Shown here: piece after piece, positions 53,238 through 61,776 of the stretch
Numbering within the stretch: position 1 is the first letter of the stretch
How the letters are laid out: every line of letters begins with the position of its first letter
Assembly: GCA_020636215.1 (NCBI GenBank)
Contig: JACJYG010000010.1
Coordinates: 62,001-126,000 of the forward strand
Origin: Lewinellaceae bacterium
GTDB taxonomy: Bacteria > Bacteroidota > Bacteroidia > Chitinophagales > Saprospiraceae
Reading direction: 5' to 3'
DNA length: 64,000 bases
Program-made: the position numbers and the translations under genes
The notes under the pieces: generated by a model
What the model saw: only the letters and a program-made list of their open reading frames with translations
What the model was told of the DNA's origin: nothing
Databases searched by the model: none

Positions 53238-54125
53238 ATGCTTTCCATACTCATCCCCATTTTCAATTTTGATATTCGCCCCCTAGTGCAACGGCTCTGC
53301 CTCCTGGGCCAAAACCTATCGGTTGAATGGGAGATCCGTTGTTATGATGATGGATCGGAGGAGGACTGGAAAAAGAAAAATCGAGAAATAAAGGGCCTAG
53401 GAAGGGTGCACTACCAGGAACTGCCTCAAAACCTGGGCCGTTCCCGCATCCGAAACCTTTTAGCCGAAGAAGCCCAAGGCGATTACCTGTTGTTCCTCGA
53501 CTGTGATTCGGAAGTGCCGGATGATGCTTTCCTGTATCGGTATGCCGAATTACTCCGGCCCAACACCTTACTCTACGGCGGCCGCATCTATCAGGCGGCG
53601 CCTCCAGCTGACCCCGCTCTTTATTTTCACTGGCTTTATGGTAGTAAACGGGAGGCCATTCCGGCAGCCGAACGGCGGGCGCAACCTTACCGGAGCTTTA
53701 TGACCAATAATTTTCTGATCCCCACGGCGATATTCCTCCAGATCCGTTTCGATGAGCGGCTGCTCCAATATGGGCATGAGGATACTTTGTTCGGTATGCA
53801 ACTGGAAAAAAAAGGGATCCGCATTCAACACCTGGATAACCCATTGATCCATGCCGGACTGGAACCTGTAGGTGTTTTCCTGTCCAAAACCCGGCAAGGC
53901 ATTCAAAACCTGGCCTTCCTGTACCGTTCCGGTTATCACATCGATACGCGCTTGCTGCGTTTTTACAAACAGGCGGAACGACTGAAGCTGACGGCTATTC
54001 TCCCTTGGGTGCTACGGGTTTTTCGTCCCATCATAAGCCGTCAATTATTTTCTTCAAAACCATCCCTTCGGCTCTTCGACCTGTACAAATTAAGCCTATT
54101 GTTGGATGAATTGCAGCGCAAGTGA
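53238..54125 (+). CDS. Family 2 glycosyltransferase
   Basis: The product is about 295 residues from the ATG at 53238 (MLSILIPIFNFDIR); a GTG at 53232 is an alternative. The GT2 A-fold is visible: the strand start, RCYDDGSEEDW for nucleotide, and DYLLFLDCDSEVP (DXD-type metal site) near 94. It has a helix-rich C-terminus with many Arg/Lys and Leu. It moves a sugar from a nucleotide donor to an acceptor, probably a surface polysaccharide or lipid. No membrane segment is clear. It lies 54 bases before the flavoprotein gene and 45 bases after the kinase on the same strand. Confidence 0.82.
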   Translation: MLSILIPIFNFDIRPLVQRLCLLGQNLSVEWEIRCYDDGSEEDWKKKNREIKGLGRVHYQELPQNLGRSRIRNLLAEEAQGDYLLFLDCDSEVPDDAFLYRYAELLRPNTLLYGGRIYQAAPPADPALYFHWLYGSKREAIPAAERRAQPYRSFMTNNFLIPTAIFLQIRFDERLLQYGHEDTLFGMQLEKKGIRIQHLDNPLIHAGLEPVGVFLSKTRQGIQNLAFLYRSGYHIDTRLLRFYKQAERLKLTAILPWVLRVFRPIISRQLFSSKPSLRLFDLYKLSLLLDELQRK

Positions 54126-54179
54126 CCGGCTATGCCTAAATTGCCTACTTTTGAGTTTGAACCATGCCTATTGTACATT

Positions 54180-55775
54180 ATGAGAAACGAGTTCACCCTA
54201 TTCGCCATCCTTTCTACTTTTGTACTTAGCCTTATTGCCTACCTCTTCTGGCCACCCATGTGGTGGTCCTTTCTGATCCTCGGCCCCATTATTCTCCTTG
54301 GATTCTATGATATGGCCCAGTCTCGCCATGCCATCATGCGCAATTATCCGATTTTAGGCCGGGGGCGCTACATTATGGAAGAATTGCGGCCCAAGATGTA
54401 CCAATATTTCATAGAATCCGATACCAATGGGCGTCCCATTAGCCGCATTTTTCGGTCGGTAATCTACCAGCGTGCAAAAAAAGAACTGGATACGACCCCA
54501 TTTGGCACCCAACTCGACGTCTACGAAGAAGGATATGAATGGATGAACCATTCCATAGTAGCGCTTGATGCGCATGAGTTGGAGGGCGGCCCACGGGTTC
54601 TGATTGGCGGGCCAGCCTGCCGGCAGCCATATAACGCCAGCATCTTAAATGTGTCGGCGATGAGCTTTGGGTCTCTTAGTAAAAACGCCATCCTGGCGCT
54701 CAATGGTGGCGCCAGGATCGGAGGTTTTGCCCACAATACGGGTGAAGGCGGCATCAGCCCTTATCATAAAACACCCGGCGGCGACCTTATCTATCAAATC
54801 GGCACCGGCTACTTTGGCAGCCGTTCACCTGATGGCGGTTTTTCTCCCGAGCGCTTCGCTGAAAGCGCCGCATTGGAGCAAGTGAAAATGATCGAACTCA
54901 AGCTGTCCCAAGGAGCAAAGCCCGGCCATGGGGGCATCCTTCCCGCTAAAAAGAATACTCCGGAGATCGCTCAGATCAGGGGTGTGGAAGTGGGGACTAT
55001 GGTGCTTTCTCCTCCCTGTCACAAAGCGTTTTCTACTCCAATCGGGCTACTGGAATTCATACAGCAAATGCGCGAACTATCGGGCGGAAAACCCATTGGC
55101 TTCAAACTTTGCCTGGGGGGGCGCCATGAATTTATCGCAATCTGTAAGGCCATGGTTCAAACCGGTATTTATCCGGATTTTATTACTGTTGATGGGGGAG
55201 AAGGGGGGACCGGTGCAGCGCCGTCCGAGTTCTCCGATTCTGTTGGCATGCCTTTTAAAGAGGGGCTGGCCAGTGTTCATGATGCTTTGGTTGGCTTCGG
55301 GCTTCGGGATCAGATAAGGCTGGTGGCTTCCGGCAAGGTCCTTACGGGCTTCCACATTTTTCGGGCTTTGGCTTTGGGGGCGGATGCCTGCAATAGCGCC
55401 CGCGCTATGATGATGGCCCTGGGGTGCATTCAGGCGCTGGAATGTAACCGGAATACCTGCCCCACTGGTGTTGCAACTCAGGACCCCGAACTGGTGCGTG
55501 GCCTGGTGGTGTCCGATAAGAAGGTCCGGGTGGCCAATTACCACGGGGAGACGGTTAAAGGATTTGTAGAATTGATGGCGGCGGCGGGCCTGCACCACCC
55601 TTCACAGATCACGCGGGCGCATGTCTACCGACGGGTGAGCATGAGTGAAAGCCGGCGGTACGATGAACTGTTTCCACCAATCCCCGCAGATTGCCTGTTG
55701 CAGGAGAACAGCGTACCTTCAACCTGGCTGGCCGATTGGAAAACAGCCCGCCCGGATAGTTTTTTGCCGGCTTAA
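54180..55775 (+). CDS. GltB-like FMN-binding glutamate synthase domain protein
   Basis: The product is about 531 residues from the ATG at 54180 (MRNEFTLFAILSTFV). Two N-terminal hydrophobic helices (about 5-48) anchor it. The rest is a TIM-barrel FMN domain like the alpha subunit of glutamate synthase, with SAMSFGSLSKNAI, GEGGISPYHK, FITVDGGEGGTGAAP and FHIFRALALGADA. The Cys motif ECNRNTCPTGVATQ likely binds an iron-sulfur cluster. No glutaminase domain is present, so it is a stand-alone amidotransferase-like or glutamate-synthase-related flavoprotein; the exact reaction is unknown. The last 4 bases overlap the convergent GT4 gene. Confidence 0.85.
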   Translation: MRNEFTLFAILSTFVLSLIAYLFWPPMWWSFLILGPIILLGFYDMAQSRHAIMRNYPILGRGRYIMEELRPKMYQYFIESDTNGRPISRIFRSVIYQRAKKELDTTPFGTQLDVYEEGYEWMNHSIVALDAHELEGGPRVLIGGPACRQPYNASILNVSAMSFGSLSKNAILALNGGARIGGFAHNTGEGGISPYHKTPGGDLIYQIGTGYFGSRSPDGGFSPERFAESAALEQVKMIELKLSQGAKPGHGGILPAKKNTPEIAQIRGVEVGTMVLSPPCHKAFSTPIGLLEFIQQMRELSGGKPIGFKLCLGGRHEFIAICKAMVQTGIYPDFITVDGGEGGTGAAPSEFSDSVGMPFKEGLASVHDALVGFGLRDQIRLVASGKVLTGFHIFRALALGADACNSARAMMMALGCIQALECNRNTCPTGVATQDPELVRGLVVSDKKVRVANYHGETVKGFVELMAAAGLHHPSQITRAHVYRRVSMSESRRYDELFPPIPADCLLQENSVPSTWLADWKTARPDSFLPA

Positions 55776-56863
55776 ATACGGCGATAAAAGTCCAGCAATA
55801 CCTGCTCCTCCTTGTCCCAACTCCAGTCCTCCCGCGCCAGCATGCAATTATCCTGTAGTCGTTGGTAAAGATGGTGATTGTCCAATAGCTTCCGGAGCGC
55901 AGTTTCGACAGAGGCCGTGGACAGTTCTTCCAGCAGAAGAAACACCTCGTATTGCCGGTTCAATGCCTGATATTCGGGGAAAGCCATTTGAATAGAAGGT
56001 ACTGCAGCCTGTACATAATCGAAGGCCTTGTTGGCCAGGGAGTAGTAATAGCTCAGGCCCCGGTTTTCCAGAAGATTCAGGCCGATATAGGCAGAGGGGG
56101 TCAGTTGTTGTAGTTCATGCGGTTGTACAAAGCCCAGGAATTTCACCTTTTCTCCAAGCTCTAATTGTTGCGCCTGCTCCCGCAGTTGAACGGATAGGTC
56201 GCCCTCGCCGGCCAGCCACAACTGGGCGCCTTCGATATTTTTCATGGCCGCTATGGCATATTCCAGCCCCCGCCCTTCATTGAGGGCGCCCTGATAGAAA
56301 ATGATGGGTTCCGCAGATAATCGGGGCTTGGGCCGATCCTCCTGCGGAACCGGCACATTCCGGATGACGGCAAAAGGGATACCGTATCTTTCCTGAAAGA
56401 TGCCGGCCAGGGCCGGGCCCACCGTGTAAGCGAATTTTAGTTTTGGAATTGTGAACTGCGCCACCCATTCCCACACCCGCCTTACGTTTGGCCTGCGTTC
56501 CACTTCCGGGGTTTCTGTAAAGTACTCATGGGCGTCGTATACGCAAACCTTATTTTTAATCCTGCTCACCAAAAAGCCTGGCAGAATGGTATCCAGGTCG
56601 ACGGAACAAACGACATCGAAGGGGTGGAATAGCAGGAAAAGAAATAAGCGGAGGTTGTATTCCAGGTAAAACAATTTTCCTTTTTCAAAATAACACCACA
56701 GGCGTTTTTGGCGGAAAGCCTCCTGTCTCACCGGCTTGGAAGCCCGCCGTTTCCTGCCCACCAGAGTTACCTCATAGCCTGCCCGGGCCAGGCTGGTGCA
56801 GATGCGGATCATGCGCTGATCGTAGGTCAGGTCGTTGGTGACGGTGCAGAGGATGTGTGGCAT
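55772..56863 (-). CDS. Family 4 (GT-B) glycosyltransferase
   Basis: The 363-residue protein has the GT-B two-domain shape. The N-terminal domain starts ILCTVTNDLTYDQRMIRICTSLARAGYEVTLVGRKRR. The C-terminal nucleotide-binding domain has IIFYQGALNEGRGLEYAIAAM, LWLAGEGDL, VKFLGFVQPHEL and the GT4 acidic region NRGLSYYYSLANKAFDYVQAAVPSI. It moves a sugar from a nucleotide donor onto a lipid or glycan at the cytoplasmic face; the product is unknown. Its stop overlaps the end of the convergent flavoprotein gene by 4 bases. Upstream is a 48-base hairpin that starts 26 bases before the ATG. Confidence 0.83.
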   Translation of the reverse strand: MPHILCTVTNDLTYDQRMIRICTSLARAGYEVTLVGRKRRASKPVRQEAFRQKRLWCYFEKGKLFYLEYNLRLFLFLLFHPFDVVCSVDLDTILPGFLVSRIKNKVCVYDAHEYFTETPEVERRPNVRRVWEWVAQFTIPKLKFAYTVGPALAGIFQERYGIPFAVIRNVPVPQEDRPKPRLSAEPIIFYQGALNEGRGLEYAIAAMKNIEGAQLWLAGEGDLSVQLREQAQQLELGEKVKFLGFVQPHELQQLTPSAYIGLNLLENRGLSYYYSLANKAFDYVQAAVPSIQMAFPEYQALNRQYEVFLLLEELSTASVETALRKLLDNHHLYQRLQDNCMLAREDWSWDKEEQVLLDFYRRI

Positions 56864-56889
56864 AAATAGTGTTCAAGGGGGGGGAAGAT

Positions 56890-56937
56890 AATGATTTTTC
56901 ATCGCTCTCCCTGCACTGCAGCATGATGAAAATCATT
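56890..56937. promoter_or_regulatory. Hairpin and shared motif in the divergent gap
   Basis: Arms 56890-56903 and 56925-56937 pair with one bulged base between a glycosyltransferase gene and the hybrid sensor gene. The right arm contains GATGAAAATCATTG (56925-56938), nearly repeated as GATAAAAATCATTG at 61675-61688 upstream of the AraC-like gene. In both cases it lies about 90-100 bases before the start codon of a regulator. Confidence 0.4.
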
Positions 56938-57037
56938 GTGGTTTTTCAGCTTAAGGGCTATTATTAAAAATTGGCAGCTTCTTTTACCAGGACATCAGTT
57001 CCGAAAGCCGGTTCATGGTTTCACCAAATCAGATAAC

Positions 57038-60000
57038 ATGTGTAAAAAAGGCAGGGTAGGGCAACTCGTTGTTCTTCTGGCGCTTATGGGAGCGCTCCTG
57101 CCTTGCCTGCTCTTCAGCCAGGAGCGCATCATTCCGGAGCCTTCCTTCCCGCCCCGGGTTGAAATCTTCGAGCTGCCCGGCGGCACCCTGGGTAACCGGG
57201 TTCGGGATATCGTTCAGGACAGTGTGGGCTTTCTGTGGTTTACTTCTTCCTATGGCCTGCACAGATATGACGGATATGAAGTCAAAACCTACCTGCATGA
57301 CCCAAGCGACACCACTACTATTTCCGCCCACCTTTCTTTTTGCCTTTATGTGGCAAGGGATGGATCCCTTTGGGTTGGCGCCAACAATCAGTTGGAGGGG
57401 CTTTGTCAATACGATTATGCGACGGAAACCTTTGCTCATTTCCGGCATGAGGCGCCGGAGGCGGAAAGCCTTACCAATGCTCTGGTAAACGTAATAACCG
57501 ATGATGCCGCCGGCAACCTTTGGGTTGGTACTAACAATAAAGGTTTGTACCGCATAAACCGCAAGACGGGGGCTGTCCGGCGCTTTTTCCACGCCCCGGC
57601 CGATCCCGGCAGCCTGAGTGATGATCAGGTTGTCAGCCTGCTGGTGGATTCCAGGGGGATACTTTGGGTGGGTACTGGCGCAGGTAGATTTCTTGGCCCT
57701 ACGGGCGGCCTTAACCGCTACGAGCCCCAAACAGAATCCTTTACCCACTATTTCCACGAGCCCGGTAACCCCCAAAGCCTGCTCAACAATAAAATCAATG
57801 CCCTGTTGGAAGATTCCTACGGCAACTTCTGGGTGGGCGCCCGAGGCAATGGCTTGCATTTGATGGACCGCGACAAAGGCGCCTTCCAGCGTTATCAGCT
57901 GGACCTTTCCCAGGTTGCTCCTCTCACCTTTCCTTACCTTTTTTCTGCGAATGCCGTGAGTTTCATCCGTGAGGACCGGGACCGGCGCCTCTGGGTTGGA
58001 ACCATCCTGGGGGGGGTGAATTGCTACGATCCGGTTTCGGGGGCGCTGGAGCATTTCGAATTTGACGAAAAGAGCCCACAGGGGTTGAAGTCAGAAGTGA
58101 CTCTTACGATGTGCCAGTCCAAAGATGGAACGATCTGGCTGGGGCCGGGCGAGGAATTCAATCCACGGGTTCAGCGGATAGATATGGGCAACAGGCACTT
58201 TTCCTACTACCGGCTGGGAAACCGGGTGCAGACATTGTTGGAAAGCCGGAACGGAGATACCTGGATTGGAACTACGGACGACGGCCTGATGCGCATGAAT
58301 CGGGAAAGCGGGGAATTGAAACGTTTCCGCCTGGGCCCTGCCGGGCCAGAGGGTGTTATTTTCCAGGACATCACATCCATCTACGAGGATCAGGAAGGCC
58401 GGCTATGGATTGGTTTTGTTTTCAATCAGGGGTTTGTTTGCCTTGATCCCAATACCAGGGCCCAGAAACAGTATGCTTTCCTTCCGCCGGATGCCCCGGA
58501 GCCGCTTTGGGTATTGCTGACGGGGCTTCTGGAAGATCACAACGGCCGGCTTTGGATCTCCACTATCCGTCAGGGTATTTTTATTTTTGATAAAAAAACG
58601 GAAACCGTCCGCCGCTTCCAGCCTCCGCCCTCGCCTTCGGACAGCATTCCCCTGAAGAACGTCACCAAGCTTTTCCTGGACAGTAAAGGGCGGATGTGGA
58701 TCGGCTGCGGCGGCGCGCGCTTTGAACAGAAACAGGAATTGACCGTCAGTTGCCTGGATTTCCGGAAGGATTCCATCTTCCATTTCAAACTCAGCGCCCG
58801 TTTTTCCGACCTGAGGAATTACATCAATGGTATAGAAGAGGATGGACAGGGCAATATCTGGATCAGCGCGTTCCAGACGCTTTTTAAACTGGATCCTGAG
58901 CGTGGCCTAATCCGCCAATTCCACTATCGCAACGACCCGGCTTTTCAGTCGGTGGTTTTCGCTATGGCCAAAGACGAAACGGGCAGGTTGTGGCTCTCGG
59001 GCGCGGAGGGTTTCACCTGTTTCGACCCGCTTAGTGAAAAGGCGCTGGCCTTCCGGCCTGGCCGGCTGGAACATAACCTGGTTCGTTTTCAACTGGCTGG
59101 ATACCGCAACCCAAAGGGGGAATTGTTTTTCGGAGATGCCGCTGGTTTTCACACTTTTGATCCCGATAAGGCGCTGGAGGAAGCCATGCGCTTTCAACCG
59201 GAAGTCAAGTTGACGGAATTCCGGCTGGCTGGCGCTCCTTTGAAGGCCACTGCCGGCAGCCCCCTGAAAAACAGTATCTGGGAAACGAAGGCGCTTTCGC
59301 TTACGCACGATCAGAATGTCTTTTCCATTCAGTTTTCCAGCCTGGATTTCCGAACGCCCAGAAATACCCGTTACCAATACATCCTGGAAAATTACGACGC
59401 TGATTGGCGCTGGGCCGGCGCCGACCCTATAGCAAGCTATTCCCGGGTGCCTCCCGGGGAATACCGCTTCCGGGTAAAAGCGCTGACGAATGGAGGGTTA
59501 TGGAGTGACGAAGCTTCCCTGCGAATCACCATCACGCCGCCCTGGTGGGCGAATATATGGGCCTATAGCGTCTATGCTGCTGTTATCATTACGCTGATCT
59601 ACTACTTCACCAATCTCCGGTTCAAACGCCGCCTGGCGCAGGCGGAAGCGCGGTCGCTCCGCGAATTGGACCTGGCCAAAACCCGCTTGTATACTAACAT
59701 TTCCCACGAATTCCGCACCCCGATCACCGTCATCCTGGGTATGGCCCGGCAGGTGCGCGAACAGCCGGAAAAATGGTTTCGCCAGGGGCTGGATATGATC
59801 ACCGAAAATTCCCGCCGGCTGCTCCGCCTGGTTAACCAGATGCTCGACCTGAGCAAGCTGGAAGCCGGGGCAATGGAGGCGCAGCTGCAACAAGGTGATG
59901 TGATCGCCTATTTGCGGTATCTGGTGGAGCCCTTCCAATGGCATGCCCAAACCAAAAATATCCAGATGGAATTCCACACCAGTGAAAAGGAATTATGGAT

Positions 60001-60172
60001 GGATTTCGACCCCGAGAAACTGGGCCACATCTGTTCCAACCTGTTGTCCAATGCCATTAAGTTTACACCGGGCGGCGGCCCTGTATTCCGGGATGGAAAA
60101 AAGCGAATTTCACGAAGCGTGGAGCGGATTCGCAACTTCATCATTAGAACAGGCATCTTGGGTGGAGGCTGA
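57038..60172 (+). CDS. Hybrid two-component sensor with propeller repeats, truncated in its kinase ATPase domain
   Basis: The product is 1044 residues from the ATG at 57038 (MCKKGRVGQLVVLLALMG). A signal peptide is followed by two runs of Reg_prop propeller repeats to about 740 (xxLWVGTxxGLxR pattern). A Y_Y_Y domain comes next (about 760-830), then a membrane helix near 840-862 and a HisKA dimer with His890 in NISHEFRTPIT. The N box NLLSNAIKFT near 1000 is present, but the reading then runs into PGGGPVFRDG and a stop. The G1 and G2 ATP-binding boxes, about 100 residues, are missing, and the receiver and AraC part continue in another frame at 60093. It looks like an HTCS regulator broken by an internal deletion. 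Confidence 0.85.
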   Translation: MCKKGRVGQLVVLLALMGALLPCLLFSQERIIPEPSFPPRVEIFELPGGTLGNRVRDIVQDSVGFLWFTSSYGLHRYDGYEVKTYLHDPSDTTTISAHLSFCLYVARDGSLWVGANNQLEGLCQYDYATETFAHFRHEAPEAESLTNALVNVITDDAAGNLWVGTNNKGLYRINRKTGAVRRFFHAPADPGSLSDDQVVSLLVDSRGILWVGTGAGRFLGPTGGLNRYEPQTESFTHYFHEPGNPQSLLNNKINALLEDSYGNFWVGARGNGLHLMDRDKGAFQRYQLDLSQVAPLTFPYLFSANAVSFIREDRDRRLWVGTILGGVNCYDPVSGALEHFEFDEKSPQGLKSEVTLTMCQSKDGTIWLGPGEEFNPRVQRIDMGNRHFSYYRLGNRVQTLLESRNGDTWIGTTDDGLMRMNRESGELKRFRLGPAGPEGVIFQDITSIYEDQEGRLWIGFVFNQGFVCLDPNTRAQKQYAFLPPDAPEPLWVLLTGLLEDHNGRLWISTIRQGIFIFDKKTETVRRFQPPPSPSDSIPLKNVTKLFLDSKGRMWIGCGGARFEQKQELTVSCLDFRKDSIFHFKLSARFSDLRNYINGIEEDGQGNIWISAFQTLFKLDPERGLIRQFHYRNDPAFQSVVFAMAKDETGRLWLSGAEGFTCFDPLSEKALAFRPGRLEHNLVRFQLAGYRNPKGELFFGDAAGFHTFDPDKALEEAMRFQPEVKLTEFRLAGAPLKATAGSPLKNSIWETKALSLTHDQNVFSIQFSSLDFRTPRNTRYQYILENYDADWRWAGADPIASYSRVPPGEYRFRVKALTNGGLWSDEASLRITITPPWWANIWAYSVYAAVIITLIYYFTNLRFKRRLAQAEARSLRELDLAKTRLYTNISHEFRTPITVILGMARQVREQPEKWFRQGLDMITENSRRLLRLVNQMLDLSKLEAGAMEAQLQQGDVIAYLRYLVEPFQWHAQTKNIQMEFHTSEKELWMDFDPEKLGHICSNLLSNAIKFTPGGGPVFRDGKKRISRSVERIRNFIIRTGILGGG

Positions 60173-60959
60173 TGCCCTGCCCATCGCCCTTATCGTGGAA
60201 GACAATCCCGATGTGATCGTATATCTGCGCTCCTTCCTCTCAGAAAAATACAACCTAGAAACCGCTCGGGATGGAGCTGAAGGAATAGAAAAGGCCATCG
60301 AGCTGATCCCGGACATCATTGTGAGTGATGTCATGATGCCTGAAAAAGATGGCTTTGAGCTGTGTGAAACGCTGAAACAGGATACCCGGGCCTGCCATAT
60401 CCCCATCATCCTGCTCACCGCCCGGGCCGATCAGGCCTCCCGTATTACGGGCTTACAACAAGGCGCCGACGCTTATCTGGGCAAACCCTTTGATAAAGAA
60501 GAACTGCTGGTGCGGATGGAGCAACTGATTGCGGGCCGGAAGCAATTGCAACAATACTACCTGGCTTCCGCCGGCTTTTCAGCGGAACAAGCTGCTGAGG
60601 GGAAGGAACCGGCAATATCCGGCCTTGACCATACCTTCGTGCAGAACGTGCGCGACAGCATCATGGCTCGTCTTGATGATTACAACCTTCAGGTTCAGGA
60701 TTTAGCAGAAACAGTTCATCTTAGCCAATCGCAACTCCACCGAAAATTAAAAGCACTCACCGGCCTGTCCACCAACCACTTCATCCGCTCGGTCCGCCTG
60801 CAGGAAGCCTGCCTCCTTTTGAAGGACCCCGAGCGCTCCATCACTTCCATCGCCTTTGATACGGGCTTCCAGCATCCCGATTATTTCGCCAAGGTGTTCC
60901 ACCAGGAATTTGGCGTGACGCCGACGGAGTATCGGGAAGGGGTTTCAGTCAGCAGTTAG
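60093..60959 (+). CDS. Receiver plus AraC half of the broken hybrid regulator
   Basis: The product is about 288 residues from the ATG at 60093 (MEKSEFHEAWSGFATSS). The receiver domain (about 28-150) has IALIVEDNPDVIVYL, the phosphate-accepting Asp in PDIIVSDVMMPEKDGFEL, and LLTARADQ and KPF. The C-terminus holds an AraC DNA-binding domain with two helix-turn-helix parts (VHLSQSQLHRKLKALTG and IAFDTGFQHPDYFAKVFHQEFG). In complete hybrid regulators these parts follow the kinase in one chain. Here they are in a different frame, and the internal ATG at 60093 would allow a separate protein. Whether it is expressed is unknown. Intact function would need phosphorylation by another kinase. Confidence 0.75.
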   Translation: MEKSEFHEAWSGFATSSLEQASWVEADALPIALIVEDNPDVIVYLRSFLSEKYNLETARDGAEGIEKAIELIPDIIVSDVMMPEKDGFELCETLKQDTRACHIPIILLTARADQASRITGLQQGADAYLGKPFDKEELLVRMEQLIAGRKQLQQYYLASAGFSAEQAAEGKEPAISGLDHTFVQNVRDSIMARLDDYNLQVQDLAETVHLSQSQLHRKLKALTGLSTNHFIRSVRLQEACLLLKDPERSITSIAFDTGFQHPDYFAKVFHQEFGVTPTEYREGVSVSS

Positions 60960-60965
60960 CAGTAC

Positions 60966-61210
60966 GTCAGTTGGCCACTTTCTGTGGCCTTCTGACTTGA
61001 GTTGGGGTACTATTCATTTCCTTCATCTCAGCCCGATAGCTGTGGATAAGCGAAGAGGCCACTGGCGTGCCCGCTTCACGCCCGGCGTCGGTTGGCCACT
61101 TCGAGTGGCCTTCCGACTTAAGCTGGAGAAGCTTTGCAACCGGAGCTTGACGGCGGAGCGCCCAGGCAAAGTGACGCTTCACGCCTGGTGTCAATTAGCC
61201 ACTTTCCGTG
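60966..61210. repeat. Tandem hairpin repeats (two full copies and a partial copy)
   Basis: Copies start at 60966, 61087 and 61190 (partial), spaced 121 and 103 bases apart. Each full copy folds as GTCRG-TT-GGCCAC(T)-loop-(A)GTGGCC-TT-CYGAC. The two full copies differ by compensatory changes: GTCAG/CTGAC in the first, GTCGG/CCGAC in the second. Copy 2 also gains a T-A pair that is a T-T mismatch in copy 1. The spacer also contains related sequences ending in GCTTCACGCCYGG. The third copy stops halfway. No transposase or protein gene spans them. Confidence 0.7.
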
Positions 61211-61407
61211 CAAATCATCCGCTGAGAATAGCGATCCTGTCGAATCAAAATCAATCTAAAAATCAGTATACTATCCTCTCCAGGGGCTTTTTAAACAAGC
61301 CGCTCTACAAATGCAAGAAAATTTCGGCCACATGCAAGATTTGTTGGGGCAGCTCTGCCCGGAGCGCGGCAAATTCCAATTATTATTTCATTCAAAATCA
61401 AATGATC

Positions 61408-61536
61408 ATGAAAAAGCTATTAGTGCTTCCAATCCTTCAGTTGAGCGTGAGTGAGCTGGAAAATGGTTTTTACATTTTGAAAATCGACAATGGGGAGCGC
61501 CTTATGAGTGAAAAGTTTTTGAAGATGAAGGAGTAA
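61408..61536 (+). pseudogene. Remnant of a T9SS-secreted protein (signal start joined to sorting end)
   Basis: The short frame of 42 residues reads MKKLLVLPILQ at the start, like the beginning of a signal peptide, and then directly SELENGFYILKIDNGERLMSEKFLKMKE. That second part is the end of a short T9SS sorting domain (compare GIYYIKIRNEGKIHTKKLNIVR in the M43 protease). The body of the protein is gone, so it is probably the product of an in-frame internal deletion. The 5' leader (ATGATCATGAAAAAGYTATT type) resembles that of the lipoprotein gene at 63550. Not expected to be functional. Confidence 0.6.
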
Positions 61537-61776
61537 TCGCAAAAAACAGAGTTGCTCCTCTTTTTAAACCAACTTTTCATCCTGTGTAACCCAAAAGCCT
61601 TCATCGAGCAGGTACTCCAGTGCTTTGAGTACCTGCTCGCGTGTTTTGGAAGTGGTTATCCATCATTCCGCTCTGATAAAAATCATTGATATTCAACGGC
61701 TATAAGTTTATTTTGAAATTCGGGGAACATATCACCTGATAGGTGGGGGGGCATTTTAAAAAACAACTTCAGCGGC
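61537..61776. other. Gene-free gap upstream of the AraC-like gene, with a 13-bp hairpin
   Basis: Arms 61605-61617 and 61627-61639 pair perfectly over 13 bases with a 9-base loop. A 14-base motif close to one upstream of the hybrid sensor gene lies at 61675-61688. No open frame with a start was supported. Together with the repeat stretch and the T9SS remnant it leaves about 800 bases (60960-61776) without an intact gene. Confidence 0.55.

Noticed and set aside
57029..58054. A 341-residue open frame on the minus strand under the propeller part of the hybrid sensor
   Set aside because: It is fully antisense to a clear Reg_prop domain and shows no domain or signal of its own.
57038..60959. A simple sequencing frameshift as explanation of the broken hybrid regulator
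   Set aside because: The missing G1 and G2 boxes are not found in any frame, so a one-base error cannot restore the domain.
60966..61210. Possible tRNA or CRISPR repeats
   Set aside because: No cloverleaf or CCA-type end, and only two and a half units with partly related spacers.
60997..61536. A 179-residue frame across the hairpin repeats
   Set aside because: Only the last 42 codons look protein-like; the rest reads through structured repeats.
61576..61670. A minus-strand frame of about 31 codons that reads like a protein end (TREQVLKALEYLLDEGF)
   Set aside because: It has no start codon, a stop lies just upstream, and the segment overlaps a 13-bp hairpin; could be a gene relic but cannot be supported.
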